A DNA stretch of 64,000 nt, taken from Streptomyces rapamycinicus NRRL 5491. Lineage in GTDB: Bacteria > Actinomycetota > Actinomycetes > Streptomycetales > Streptomycetaceae. The DNA is taken from NCBI RefSeq assembly GCF_024298965.1, contig NZ_CP085193.1, forward strand, positions 2,046,001-2,110,000, written 5' to 3'. This document shows, piece by piece, positions 35,160-43,736 of this stretch; the first letter of the stretch is position 1; each line of letters begins with the position of its first letter. The notes beneath the pieces are model-generated. The model searched no databases, was not told where the DNA came from, and saw only the letters and a list, made by a program, of their open reading frames with translations. A program made the position numbers and the translations under genes.

Positions 35160-35172
35160 TGAACTCAGTTGC
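35160..35172 (+). promoter_or_regulatory. Regulon element b, upstream of TetR
   Basis: TGAACTCAGTTGC, within AGCTGAACTCAGTT, 55 bp before the TetR start; fits autoregulation. Confidence 0.6.
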
Positions 35173-35195
35173 CAATCGACGTGAACAGGCCGAGG

Positions 35196-36344
35196 TCAAA
35201 GGCGCTCCAGCACGGTCGCATTCGCCATGCCGCCGCCCTCGCACATCGTCTGCAGACCGTAGCGCCCCTGGGTCCTGTGCAGTTGGTGGACGAGCGTGGT
35301 CATGAGCCGGGCGCCGGTGGCGCCGAGCGGATGTCCGAGCGCGATGGCGCCGCCGAAGGCGTTGACCCGCTCCGGGGCGACGCCGATCTCCTTCTGCCAG
35401 GCCAGGACGACGGAGGCGAACGCCTCGTTGATCTCCACCAGATCGATGTCGTCGATCGACAGCCCGGCCCGGTCCAGGACCTTCTCGGTGGCGGGGATCG
35501 GACCGGTCAGCATGTGGATCGGATCGGAGCCGACGACGGCCATGGTGTGCACGCGCGCGAGCGGGGTCAGGCCGTGGCGGCGCACCGCCTCCTCGGAGGC
35601 GATCAGCAGGGCGGCGGCTCCGTCGGAGATCTGGCTGGAGACCGCGGCGGTCAGCCGGCCGTCCTCGGTGAGGGTCTTCAGCCCGGCCATCTTCTCGAGG
35701 GTGGTATCGGCGCGCGGGCCCTCGTCGGCGGTGAGTCCGAAGGCCGGGGTGATCTCCTCGTCGAAGGCGCCGTCGGCCTGGGCGGCGAGGGCGCGCTGAT
35801 GGCTGGTGAGCGCGAATTCCTCCATGTCCGCCCGGGAGACGCCCCACTTCTCGGCGATCAGTTCGGCCCCGCGGAACTGGGAGACCTCCTGGTCCCCGAA
35901 GTGCTCGCGCCAGCCGTCCCCCGCGTACGGGCTGCCCATACCGGCCTGTTCGCCGACGGTCATGGGGCTGGCGATGGGCACCAGGCTCATCACCTCCACC
36001 CCGCCGGCGACCACCAGATCGGCGGCCCCGGAGCCGACCGCCTGGGCGGCGAAGTGCACGGCCTGCTGGGAGGAGCCGCACTGGCGGTCGATGGTGGTGC
36101 CGGGGACGTGCTCCGGCAGCCCGGCCGACAGCCATGCGGTACGTGCGACGTTTCCGGTCTGCGCGCCGATCTGGCTGACGCAGCCGAAGTACACGTCGTC
36201 GACGGCGCCCGGGTCGGCCCCGGCGCGCTCCAGCAGGGCTCGCAGCGCATGGGCGCCGAGATCGGCGGGGTGCACGCCGCTGAGCGCGCCCTTGCGGCGG
36301 CCGACGGGGGTACGGACGGCTCCGACGATGAATGCTTCCGACAC
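35196..36344 (-). CDS. Thiolase, acetyl-CoA acetyltransferase type
   Basis: A 382-residue thiolase with all catalytic residues: nucleophile Cys in IDRQCGSSQQAV, His in AFGGAIALGHPLGATGARL, and the second Cys in MCEGGGMANATVLERL. It should cleave a 3-ketoacyl-CoA with CoA to release acetyl- or propionyl-CoA. It is the last gene of the long leftward operon beginning at 44525 and follows an enoyl-CoA hydratase by 18 bp. It differs clearly from the SCP2-type thiolase at 42206. Confidence 0.92.
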   Translation of the reverse strand: MSEAFIVGAVRTPVGRRKGALSGVHPADLGAHALRALLERAGADPGAVDDVYFGCVSQIGAQTGNVARTAWLSAGLPEHVPGTTIDRQCGSSQQAVHFAAQAVGSGAADLVVAGGVEVMSLVPIASPMTVGEQAGMGSPYAGDGWREHFGDQEVSQFRGAELIAEKWGVSRADMEEFALTSHQRALAAQADGAFDEEITPAFGLTADEGPRADTTLEKMAGLKTLTEDGRLTAAVSSQISDGAAALLIASEEAVRRHGLTPLARVHTMAVVGSDPIHMLTGPIPATEKVLDRAGLSIDDIDLVEINEAFASVVLAWQKEIGVAPERVNAFGGAIALGHPLGATGARLMTTLVHQLHRTQGRYGLQTMCEGGGMANATVLERL

Positions 36345-36362
36345 GATGGGGCTCCAGGGGTT

Positions 36363-37163
36363 TCAGGGGGAGTCAGGTGCTGGGGCGGCACGGGTGAAGT
36401 CGGGCGCCCGCTTGGCCAGGAAGGCGGCGACGCCCTCACGGCCGGCGGCGGAGGCGGCCGCGGCGGCGATCGCACGGGCCTCGCGGTCCAGGTGCGTGGC
36501 GAGGCCGTCGGTCTGCCCGGCGGCGACGAGACGGCGGGTGGCGCCGAAGGCGGCGGTGGGCCCGTCGCGCAGCGCCTCGGCCATACGCAGCGCCTCGGCG
36601 GCCAGCCGGTCGGCGGGGACGACCCGGCTCACCAGTCCGATGGTCTCCGCTTCCGCCGCCGCGATACGGCGGTTGGTCAGCAGCAGGTCCATGGCCCGCT
36701 TGGGACCGACCAGCCGGGGCAGGAACCAGCTCACTCCGGCGTCCGGTGAGTAGCCGATCCGGGTATACGCGGTGGTGAACGAGGCGTTGTCGGCGGCCAG
36801 GGTCATATCGGCGGACGCGGCCAGGCCGATGCCCGCACCGGCGACGGCTCCCTGCACGGCGGCCACCACGGGCGCGTCGCCCGCCGCGAACGTGCGCAGC
36901 GCGTCGTGGAGCGCGCCGGTCACCGCGATGAGGTGCCGCTCCAGCGGCTCTCCGGAGAGCCGGGAGAACTCCCCGAGATCGCCACCCACGCAGAAGGACT
37001 TCCCCTCGCCGGTCAGCAGCACGGCCCGGACGGACTCGGTGGCGCAGGCCCGCGCCGCGTGCAGCAGTCCGCGTGCCATGTCCAGGCCGATGGCGTTGCC
37101 CGCCGCGCCCCGGCGCAGGGTGACACGGGCCAGACCGTCGTCGATCTCGATGCCGACGCTCAT
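36363..37163 (-). CDS. Enoyl-CoA hydratase/isomerase 2
   Basis: A 266-residue crotonase-fold enzyme. The oxyanion hole regions are SFCVGGDLGEFSRL and GAVAGAGIGLAASADMTLAADNASF, and the active-site loop is TAYTRIGYSPDAGVSWFLPRLVG, where the Asp follows the PaaG/isomerase pattern rather than a double-Glu hydratase. It may therefore shift double bonds or act on a ring-derived acyl-CoA. Its ATG at 37163 overlaps the upstream SDR stop by 4 bases. Confidence 0.87.
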   Translation of the reverse strand: MSVGIEIDDGLARVTLRRGAAGNAIGLDMARGLLHAARACATESVRAVLLTGEGKSFCVGGDLGEFSRLSGEPLERHLIAVTGALHDALRTFAAGDAPVVAAVQGAVAGAGIGLAASADMTLAADNASFTTAYTRIGYSPDAGVSWFLPRLVGPKRAMDLLLTNRRIAAAEAETIGLVSRVVPADRLAAEALRMAEALRDGPTAAFGATRRLVAAGQTDGLATHLDREARAIAAAAASAAGREGVAAFLAKRAPDFTRAAPAPDSP

Positions 37164-37939
37164 CGCGCGGTCCATCCGCCGTCGACGGTCAGGACCTGGC
37201 CGGTGCAGTACGAGGAGGCGTCCGAGGCGAGGAACAGCAGTGCGCCGTCCAGTTCATGGGCCCCACCGCCGCGCCGCAGCAGGGTGTTGCGCTCGACCCA
37301 GCGGCTGGAGCGCTCGTCGCCGAAGAGGTCCGCGGTCATCTCGGTGCGAAACCAGCCCGGGGCGAGCGCGTTGACGCGGGTTCCGCTCGCGCCCCACTGC
37401 CCGGCCAGCTCCCGGGTCAGCCCGATCAGCCCGGCCTTGGACGCCGCGTAGCTCGCGCCGCCCAGCGGGGCGGCGGTGACCAGGCCGAGGATGGAGGAGA
37501 CGTTGATGACGCTCCGGGGCGGGTCGCCGTCCACGGCGGGGGCCTCCGCCACCAGGCGTGCCAGGTGGAAGGGGGCGGTGAGGTTGACGCCGAGGACGTC
37601 GTCGAAGGCGTCCGGTGATTCGTCCTCGGCGCGGGTCTCCCCGGATGTGGCCGCGTTGTTGACCAGGATGTCGACGCGGCCGGTGGCGCTCAGCGCCGTC
37701 CCGGCCAGCCGCGCGCGGTCGGCGGCGAGGGAGACGTCGCAGGCGACCGGGTGGATGCGGGTGTCGGAGTCGGCGAGTTCGTTCAGTTTGTCGATCCGCC
37801 GGGCGGCGGCGAACACGGTGGCCCCGGCCTGTGCGAGGACGGTGGCGAAGCGTGCGCCGAGCCCCGCGGAGGCGCCGGTGACCAGGGCCGTCCTGCCCCG
37901 GAGCGAGAACAGCTCGGCGGCGGGTCCAGGCACACTCAT
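37160..37939 (-). CDS. Short-chain dehydrogenase/reductase (SDR) A
   Basis: A 259-residue classical SDR: cofactor motif TGASAGLGA near residue 21, NNAAT, catalytic Ser in INVSSILG, YxxxK as ASYAASKAGLIGL, and a C-terminal SSYCTGQVLTVDGGW. It probably oxidises a 3-hydroxyacyl-CoA or reduces a ketone in the beta-oxidation sequence. The ATG at 37939 overlaps SDR B by ATGA, and its stop overlaps the next hydratase, so all are tightly coupled. Confidence 0.88.
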   Translation of the reverse strand: MSVPGPAAELFSLRGRTALVTGASAGLGARFATVLAQAGATVFAAARRIDKLNELADSDTRIHPVACDVSLAADRARLAGTALSATGRVDILVNNAATSGETRAEDESPDAFDDVLGVNLTAPFHLARLVAEAPAVDGDPPRSVINVSSILGLVTAAPLGGASYAASKAGLIGLTRELAGQWGASGTRVNALAPGWFRTEMTADLFGDERSSRWVERNTLLRRGGGAHELDGALLFLASDASSYCTGQVLTVDGGWTAR

Positions 37940-38712
37940 CCCTCCACCCCGATCGGCAGGGCGGTCGCGCCGCCGTCGAGCACCAGGGTCTGGCCGGTCA
38001 TCCAGGAGGAGGCGTCGGTGGCCAGGAACAGCGCCGCGTGTGCCACGTCCTCGACCGTGCCGAGGCGCCGCAGTGGCAGCTTGGCGGTGAGGATCGGCTC
38101 GCGGACCTCCCACACCGCCCGTGCCAGCTCCGTCTTGATCAGTCCGGGGGCGATGGCGTTGACGCGGGCGCGCGGCCCGAGTTCGTAGGCGAGTTGCCGG
38201 GTCATGTGCAGCATGGCGGCCTTGGTGGCGTTGTAGTAGCCGATGTGCGGATCGACGACGAGCCCGCCGACGGAGGCGATGTTGACCACCGCTCCCCCGT
38301 GCTCGGCCATCCAGGCCCGCCAGGCGCACCGGGTCCAAGCGATCATGCCGTACTGGTTGACCCGGGCGGTCTTCTCCGCGCGCGGCAGGTCCAGATCCAG
38401 CAGATCGCCGTGGTACGGGTTGGTCGCCGCGTTGTTGACGAGGACGTCGAGGCGGCCGAGGCGGGCCATGGTCTCCTCGACGCACCGCTCGGCCTGGTCC
38501 GGTTCACCGGCGTTCGCCACCACCGTGTGCACAGCGCCGTCGCCCTTGACGCGCAGCAACTCCTCGCGCGCCTCGGCCAGTCCGGCCGGTTTACGGGCCG
38601 CGATCACCACATGGGCACCGGCCGCCCGGTAGGCGGTGGCGATGCCGAGGCCGATGCCGCGGGATCCGCCGGTGATGACGGCCACCTTGCCGTCGAGGCT
38701 GCTGGCGCTCAC
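37936..38712 (-). CDS. Short-chain dehydrogenase/reductase (SDR) B
   Basis: A 258-residue classical SDR: TGGSRGIGLG, NNAATNPYHGD, catalytic YxxxK as IGYYNATKAAML, and SSWMTGQTLVLDGG. NPYHGD and the LATDASSWMTGQT tail are typical of SDRs found beside acyl-CoA dehydrogenases in actinobacterial steroid and terpenoid clusters. The start is a GTG at 38712 that overlaps the dehydrogenase stop (GTGA). No ATG fits the family start. Confidence 0.87.
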   Translation of the reverse strand: MSASSLDGKVAVITGGSRGIGLGIATAYRAAGAHVVIAARKPAGLAEAREELLRVKGDGAVHTVVANAGEPDQAERCVEETMARLGRLDVLVNNAATNPYHGDLLDLDLPRAEKTARVNQYGMIAWTRCAWRAWMAEHGGAVVNIASVGGLVVDPHIGYYNATKAAMLHMTRQLAYELGPRARVNAIAPGLIKTELARAVWEVREPILTAKLPLRRLGTVEDVAHAALFLATDASSWMTGQTLVLDGGATALPIGVEG

Positions 38713-39941
38713 GCCGCCCCCGTCTCCGAGTCGGTCTTCTTCTTGTATTTCGCGAGTTCCTGGCGGGCCACCGTCCGCAGATGTACTTCGTCGGGGCCGT
38801 CGGCGATCTGCAGCGCCCGTGTGATGGCGTACAGCCGGGCCAGTACGGTGTCGTCGCTGACCCCCGCCGCGCCGTGCGCCTGCACCGCCCGGTCGACCAC
38901 CTTGTGGGCGACCTCCAGTGCCGCGACCTTGATGGCGGCGACCTCCATGCGGGCGGCGGCGTTGCCCACCGTGTCCATCAGCCAGGCCGACTTGAAGACG
39001 AGGAGACGCAGCTGCTCGATCTCGATGCGGCTGCGGGCGATCCACTCCCGGACCACTCCCTGGTCGGCCAACGGCCCGCCGAAGGCGGTGCGTTCGGTGA
39101 CGCGTTCGCACATCAGCCGCAGGGCGCGCTCGGCGAAACCCACGGCGCGCATCGCGTAGTGCATCCGTCCGGGACCGAGCCGGCCCTGGGCGAGCGCGAA
39201 GCCCTCGCCCTCGCCGCCGAGGATGTTCTCCGCCGGCACGCGGACGTTCTCGAAGAGCACGTCACCGTGTCCGAGCCGGTCGGTGTAGCCGAACATCGGC
39301 AGGTCGCGCAGGACCGTGACGCCCGGGGTGTCCCGGGGGACGAGCAGCATGGACTGCTGCCGGTAGGTGGGCGCATCCGGGTCGGTCTTGCCCATCAGGA
39401 TGATCAGCTTGCAGTCGGGGTCGAGGATCCCGGAGGTGTACCACTTGCGGCCGTTGACGACGTAGCTGTCGCCGTCGCGGGTGATGCGGGTGCGGATGTT
39501 GCGGGCGTCGGAGCTCGCCACCTCCGGCTCGGTCATGGCGAAGCATGAGCGGATCGACGCGTCGAGCAGGGGGCGCAGCCAGCGTTCCTGCTGCTCGGAG
39601 GTGCCGTACAGCGCGAGCAGCTCCATGTTGCCGGTGTCGGGCGCCGAGCAGTTGAACACCTCGGGGCCGATGATGGAACGGCCCGCCAGCTCCATGAGCG
39701 GCGCGTATTCGAGGTTGCTGAGCCCCGCGCCCCAGTCTCCGTGCGCCATGAAGAGGTTCCACAGGCCCTCGGCGCGGGCCTTCTCCTTCAGCTCGGCCAT
39801 CACCGGCGGCAGGGCGTGCGGGTCGTCCCCTTCGGCCAGCTGCCGGTCGTACGTCGCCTCCGCGGGGAAGACGTGCTCGTCCATGAACGACCGCATGCGG
39901 TCCTGGAGTTCACTCGCCCGTGGCGAGTATCCGAAATCCAC
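38709..39941 (-). CDS. Acyl-CoA dehydrogenase 1 (ACAD11-like)
   Basis: A 410-residue acyl-CoA dehydrogenase. FAD-binding and substrate motifs are SCFAMTEPEVASSDARNI, YVVNGRKWYTSG, LGPGRMHYAMRAVGFAERAL and TERTAFGGPLADQGVV; the C-terminal region is HGAAGVSDDTVLARLYAITRALQIADGPDEVH. The large form and sequence pattern match the ACAD10/ACAD11 dehydrogenase part. It follows an APH-type kinase gene by 37 bp, the gene pair that in animals is fused in ACAD10/11. This suggests work on hydroxyacyl-CoA after phosphorylation. Confidence 0.9.
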   Translation of the reverse strand: MDFGYSPRASELQDRMRSFMDEHVFPAEATYDRQLAEGDDPHALPPVMAELKEKARAEGLWNLFMAHGDWGAGLSNLEYAPLMELAGRSIIGPEVFNCSAPDTGNMELLALYGTSEQQERWLRPLLDASIRSCFAMTEPEVASSDARNIRTRITRDGDSYVVNGRKWYTSGILDPDCKLIILMGKTDPDAPTYRQQSMLLVPRDTPGVTVLRDLPMFGYTDRLGHGDVLFENVRVPAENILGGEGEGFALAQGRLGPGRMHYAMRAVGFAERALRLMCERVTERTAFGGPLADQGVVREWIARSRIEIEQLRLLVFKSAWLMDTVGNAAARMEVAAIKVAALEVAHKVVDRAVQAHGAAGVSDDTVLARLYAITRALQIADGPDEVHLRTVARQELAKYKKKTDSETGAA

Positions 39942-39978
39942 GAGTGCTCCTGTTCGGTGGGGGCGTACCGCTGCCGGG

Positions 39979-40953
39979 TCAGCCGAGGATGTCGCGTGCG
40001 GTGCGGATCATCGCGGCGATGGTGGGTGGCAGGCGTTCCTGGTCCGGGTCGTGGTGTTTGCCCTCGCGGTGGCGACGCAGGTTGTGGCCCATGATCGCGG
40101 CCATCTTCATGCGGCCGAGCGCCCGGAACCAGTCCATCGCGGGCAGCGCGGGCCGCCCGTCGAGGTAGGCGTCCAGCAGTTCGGCCTCACCGGGCAGGCC
40201 GGGCACCGGGTGTCCCAGCCGGGGGAAGTTGTGGTGGTCGGCGAAGAGCAGGAACCACCCCAGGTCGATGCGCGGGTCGCCGACGCTCCAGATCTCCCAG
40301 TCGACAACGGCCACGGCTCGCTCGCCCACGCACAGCACATTGCCGAGCCGGAAGTCCCCGTGCAGCAGCACCGGTGGGAGGCCGCGGGGTACGCCGTCGG
40401 CGAGACGCGCCAGCAACTCCTCTCCACCGGGCCGCAGTTCGGGGGGTACGGCACGCAGGGTGCGGCTCCATCGCTCCAGCTCGCCGGCGGCGTCCAACGG
40501 TGCGGGCGCGTCGAGCCCGGGTGTGTGCACATCGGTGCCGTGCAGTCGCCGCAGGACGGAGGCGATCTCCAGCATCCGGGCGCGGGCCGTCGCGGGGTCC
40601 AGCTCGTGGTCGTCCAGTACCGGCTCGACTGCCTCCCCGGCCGCGAAGTCCATGACGAACCACGCGGGTTGGGTCTCGTCGACGGCCAGGACGCCCGGTA
40701 CCGGCACCGCGGACCCGGCCAGGGCGCCCAGCACCCGTGCCTGGCGCAGGACGTCGTTGCGTCCGACGGGCCGCTGTCCCGGTGGCACGGCCTTGACGAC
40801 ATACCGGGCGTCCCCGGCCGCGACCTGGTACGTCAGCCCGGAGTGGCCACCCGGCAGCACCTCCAACTCGCCGATGGCCGCGCCCGGGTGGTGGCGGGCG
40901 AGCCGGTCGCGGACCCGCGCGGCCAGCTCCGGTACCTCGGTGGCCATGCTCAT
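39979..40953 (-). CDS. APH-family kinase paired with acyl-CoA dehydrogenase
   Basis: A 324-residue aminoglycoside-phosphotransferase-fold kinase. Catalytic loop: LLHGDFRLGNVL (HGDxxxxN); metal loop: AVVDWEIWSVGDPRIDLGW; nucleotide Lys near YVVKAVPPG. There is no sign of drug resistance context: it lies between two acyl-CoA dehydrogenases and overlaps one by ATGA. Homologues beside or fused to ACADs (ACAD10/11, bacterial LvaA) phosphorylate the 4-hydroxyl of 4-hydroxyacyl-CoA so that phosphate can be lost. That role is the best guess. Confidence 0.82.
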   Translation of the reverse strand: MSMATEVPELAARVRDRLARHHPGAAIGELEVLPGGHSGLTYQVAAGDARYVVKAVPPGQRPVGRNDVLRQARVLGALAGSAVPVPGVLAVDETQPAWFVMDFAAGEAVEPVLDDHELDPATARARMLEIASVLRRLHGTDVHTPGLDAPAPLDAAGELERWSRTLRAVPPELRPGGEELLARLADGVPRGLPPVLLHGDFRLGNVLCVGERAVAVVDWEIWSVGDPRIDLGWFLLFADHHNFPRLGHPVPGLPGEAELLDAYLDGRPALPAMDWFRALGRMKMAAIMGHNLRRHREGKHHDPDQERLPPTIAAMIRTARDILG

Positions 40954-42152
40954 CGGACGGGCTCCTTGGGCAGGCCGAGGACGCGTTCGGCGAGGATGGT
41001 GCGCTGGATCTCGTCGGTGCCACCCGCGATGCTGTAGCCGGGGGCGCCCAGCAGGTGCTCCGTCCAGGCGTAGGTGCCCCACTCCCCCGTGTCCGCCACG
41101 AGGCGCGGCCCCAGCAGCTCGGACACCAGGTCGCTGGTGCGCCGCATGGTCTCGGTGGCGTACAGCTTGCCGACCGACGCCTCCGCGCCGGGCTCACGCC
41201 CGGCGACGAGGGCGGCGGTCACCCGCAGTCCCATGAGCCGCTGGACGAGGGTGCGGATGTGCAGGTCGGCGGCCCGCTGCTGTTCGCCGCCGGTGAGGGG
41301 GCGCGACAGGTGCCCGGCCAGGTCCAGCGCACGGTCGGCGTTGTCCAGGCCGAGGCTGCCGGAGTCGAGCCGTTCGGCGGCCAGCACGCTGAGCGTGACC
41401 CGCCACCCCTGGCCGACCGGCCCGAGCCGGTCGGTGTCGGGCACCCGCACACCATCGAGGTAGACCTCGTTGAAGCTGGTGCCACCGGTCATCTGCCGGA
41501 TGGGCCGTACGGTCACGCCCGGCGCGTCCATGCGCACCAGGAAAACGGTGATGCCGGCGTGCTTGCGGACGTCCGGATCGGTACGGCACACCGCGACGCC
41601 CCAGGTCGCCACGCGGGCCCCGGAGGTCCACACCTTGTGCCCGGTCAGCACCCAGCCCTCGCCCTCGCGCACCGCTCTGGTGCGCACCGCGGCGAGGTCG
41701 GAGCCCGCCTCGGTCTCCGAGAACAGCTGGCAGGCCAGCTCATCGGTGCGCAGCATGGGCAGGAGCCAGCGGCGCTTCTGTTCCTCGGTGCCCCACAGGC
41801 CGATCGCGGGGGCGACGAGCGCTTGCGTCACGGGGAAGATCTCGGGACGGTGCGGTACGTCGAAGGCCGCCTCCTCACCGCGGTAGAGCTGCTCGTAGTA
41901 CGCGGGCAGGTCTCGTCCGCCGTACTCCTGCGGCCAGTTGATCGCGGACCAGCCCTGGTCGTAGCGGGTGCGTTCCCACTCCTGGACGCGGGCGGTGTGC
42001 TCGCGCTCCTGCTCCTCGGTCCAGTTCTCGAACACGGCGACGGAGTCGGAGCCACTGCCCCACTCCCCGTCGGCGGCGCGGGGCCGGGCCACGCCGGCGA
42101 GCCACCTCCGGGCCTCGGCGCGGAACTCATCGGGTTCCGGGATACCGCTCAT
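40950..42152 (-). CDS. Acyl-CoA dehydrogenase 2
   Basis: A 400-residue acyl-CoA dehydrogenase: INWPQEYGGRDL, CQLFSETEAGSDLAAVRTRA, WVLTGHKVWTSGARVATWGV, QMTGGTSFNEVYLDGVRVPD, LLGPRLVADTG and the terminal SIAGGTDEIQRTILAERVLGLP, which carries the FAD-contacting GGTDEIQ motif. This is the long-chain/steroid-type (FadE-like) group of actinobacteria, which often works as a heteromeric pair. GGAGGAAGAG precedes the ATG at 42152. It overlaps the kinase gene at its 3' end and follows the SCP2-type thiolase by 53 bp. Confidence 0.9.
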   Translation of the reverse strand: MSGIPEPDEFRAEARRWLAGVARPRAADGEWGSGSDSVAVFENWTEEQEREHTARVQEWERTRYDQGWSAINWPQEYGGRDLPAYYEQLYRGEEAAFDVPHRPEIFPVTQALVAPAIGLWGTEEQKRRWLLPMLRTDELACQLFSETEAGSDLAAVRTRAVREGEGWVLTGHKVWTSGARVATWGVAVCRTDPDVRKHAGITVFLVRMDAPGVTVRPIRQMTGGTSFNEVYLDGVRVPDTDRLGPVGQGWRVTLSVLAAERLDSGSLGLDNADRALDLAGHLSRPLTGGEQQRAADLHIRTLVQRLMGLRVTAALVAGREPGAEASVGKLYATETMRRTSDLVSELLGPRLVADTGEWGTYAWTEHLLGAPGYSIAGGTDEIQRTILAERVLGLPKEPVR

Positions 42153-42179
42153 CTCTTCCTCCACCTCCGATCGGGGGCC

Positions 42180-42215
42180 GTTCAACGGGACGTTCGGCGG
42201 GACTTTCAACGGGAC
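42180..42215. repeat. Three 12-bp tandem repeats at the thiolase stop
   Basis: GTTCAACGGGAC, GTTCGGCGGGAC and TTTCAACGGGAC follow each other directly. The last copy overlaps the stop codon of the SCP2-type thiolase; the other two fill the short gap before the next gene. Probably a slippage product. Confidence 0.7.
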
Positions 42216-43351
42216 AGGACCGTGCAGGCGCTCACGCCGGGCGCGCCGTACACATGCGTGAAGCCGATCCTGGGACGGTCCGGGACCTGGCGTTCGCCGG
42301 CCCGGCCGCGCAGTTGCTGGACGACCTCGTAGACCTGGCGCAGTCCCGAGGCGCCGATGGGCTCGCCGTTGGCGATGCAGCCGCCGTCGGTGTTGACCGG
42401 CAGTGTCCCGCCGATCCCGGTGGCACCGGAGGCGATCAGCCGTTCCTGCTCGCCGTCCTCGCAGAACCCGCACTCGGCCATGTGCATGACCTCGGCACCG
42501 CTCTCGGTGTCCTGCAGCTGACAGACGTCGATATCGCCGGGGCCGAGCCCCGCCTCCTCGAAGGCGGCGGCCGAGGCGTCACGGCTGACGCTGGTCAGTG
42601 TGCCCCCGGGAATCCACGGGCTGAACACCTCGAACGATCCGAAGCGCCGGGTGCGTACGGCCGCCGAGCGCAGGGTGACCGGCGTGCCGTCCATCGCGCC
42701 GGCGGCCTCGGGCGAGCAGAGGACCAGCGCCACCGCGCCCGCTCCCGGGGAGCAGAACATGTAGCGGGTCAGCGGATCGCTGACCATGCCGGACTCCAGG
42801 ACCTCCTCGGCGGACAGCGGTTCGCGCCGCCATGCCTCGGGGGTCAGGGCGCCGTTGCGGTACGCCTTCTCGGCGACCAGGGCGAGGGTCCGCGGGGTGA
42901 TGCCGTGGTCGTGCATATAGCGCTGGATCTTCATGCCGAAGAACTGGGTGGTCACCATCAGCCCGTCGCTGCCGTACTCCGCTCCCAGGCCCCAGTCCTC
43001 GGGCCTCGGGTCGAAGGCGCCGCGCGGGTGTTTGTCGAAGCCGACGGCGAGGACGACGTCCGCCATGCCGGAGCGGATCGCGTTCACGGCGGAGACCAGC
43101 GCGCTGCCACCGGTGGCGCAGCCGTTCTTGACATTGACGAACGGCAGCCCGGTCAGGCCGAGTTGGGCCACCAGGGTGTCCGCGAGACCCGCGCTGTCGC
43201 TGCCGCCGAAGGCGGCCCGCACCCGCGACCACGCGATCCCGGCGTCCGCCAGCGCGGCGTTCACGGCGGCGACGGCCAGCTGCCGGCCGGTCGTCTCCGA
43301 CCGGCCGAACGGGGTGCGCCCCGCGCCGCAGATCAGCACATCGGTGCTCAA
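42206..43351 (-). CDS. SCP2-type thiolase-like enzyme, possible retro-aldolase
   Basis: A 381-residue thiolase-fold protein of the lipid-transfer (SCP2/Ltp) kind: ICGAGRTPFGRSE, the Cys of NVKNGCATGGSALVSAVNAI, and CQLQDTESGAEVMHMAECGFCEDGE. The C-terminal motif that should be GHPxGASG reads NGEPIGASG, so the catalytic His is Glu. It starts with TTG at 43351, which has AGGAGGG just upstream and overlaps the DUF35 stop (TTGA). Ltp-type proteins with a DUF35 partner act as side-chain retro-aldolases in steroid breakdown, so carbon-carbon cleavage other than thiolysis is a fair alternative. Confidence 0.82.
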   Translation of the reverse strand: MSTDVLICGAGRTPFGRSETTGRQLAVAAVNAALADAGIAWSRVRAAFGGSDSAGLADTLVAQLGLTGLPFVNVKNGCATGGSALVSAVNAIRSGMADVVLAVGFDKHPRGAFDPRPEDWGLGAEYGSDGLMVTTQFFGMKIQRYMHDHGITPRTLALVAEKAYRNGALTPEAWRREPLSAEEVLESGMVSDPLTRYMFCSPGAGAVALVLCSPEAAGAMDGTPVTLRSAAVRTRRFGSFEVFSPWIPGGTLTSVSRDASAAAFEEAGLGPGDIDVCQLQDTESGAEVMHMAECGFCEDGEQERLIASGATGIGGTLPVNTDGGCIANGEPIGASGLRQVYEVVQQLRGRAGERQVPDRPRIGFTHVYGAPGVSACTVLSR

Positions 43352-43731
43352 GAGCCCTCCTCGCTCAGGGGTGTGGGCCTGGCCCGGGGCACCCCGGGAC
43401 CGGCGGTCACGGAGAGAGGCATGCCGATGCGGATCTCGTCGAGGTCGTCGACGTCGAGGACGGCGGCCACCCGCACGCCCTCCGCCAGTTCGACGTAGCC
43501 GAGCGCGAACGGCTCGAAGCCTCCGGGCGGGACCTGGTAGGGCGGCGACTTGGGGGCGTACCGCTGCACCGTCCAGGTCCACAGCGTGCCCGTGCCCTGG
43601 AGGGCCGCCGGATCGGCCGGCCCTCCGCAGCGCGGGCACGTGTCGTCCGCGGGATACACCGTCACCGAGCAACCCGGGCAACGTGCGCCCTGGAGCCCGC
43701 CGGCGGCCGGGCTCCGCGGATCCGTGGTCAT
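43348..43731 (-). CDS. DUF35 zinc-ribbon/OB-fold acyl-CoA-associated protein
   Basis: A 127-residue protein: N-terminal rubredoxin-like zinc ribbon with two CxxC pairs (RCPGCSVTVYPADDTCPRCGG), then an OB-fold strand set (GTLWTWTVQRYAPKSPPYQVPPGGFEPFALGYVEL). DUF35 proteins are partners of thiolase-like enzymes, acting as scaffolds or hydratase/aldolase subunits, as with ChsH2-DUF35 and Ltp2. It is translationally coupled to the SCP2-type gene. The ATG at 43731 was chosen; a GTG at 43752 overlapping the hydratase gene is possible. Confidence 0.85.
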   Translation of the reverse strand: MTTDPRSPAAGGLQGARCPGCSVTVYPADDTCPRCGGPADPAALQGTGTLWTWTVQRYAPKSPPYQVPPGGFEPFALGYVELAEGVRVAAVLDVDDLDEIRIGMPLSVTAGPGVPRARPTPLSEEGS

Positions 43732-43736
43732 CCGGA

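Noticed and set aside
39979..40953. APH-fold gene as an aminoglycoside resistance gene
   Set aside because: Its place between acyl-CoA dehydrogenases and its 4-base coupling to one point to acyl-CoA metabolism.
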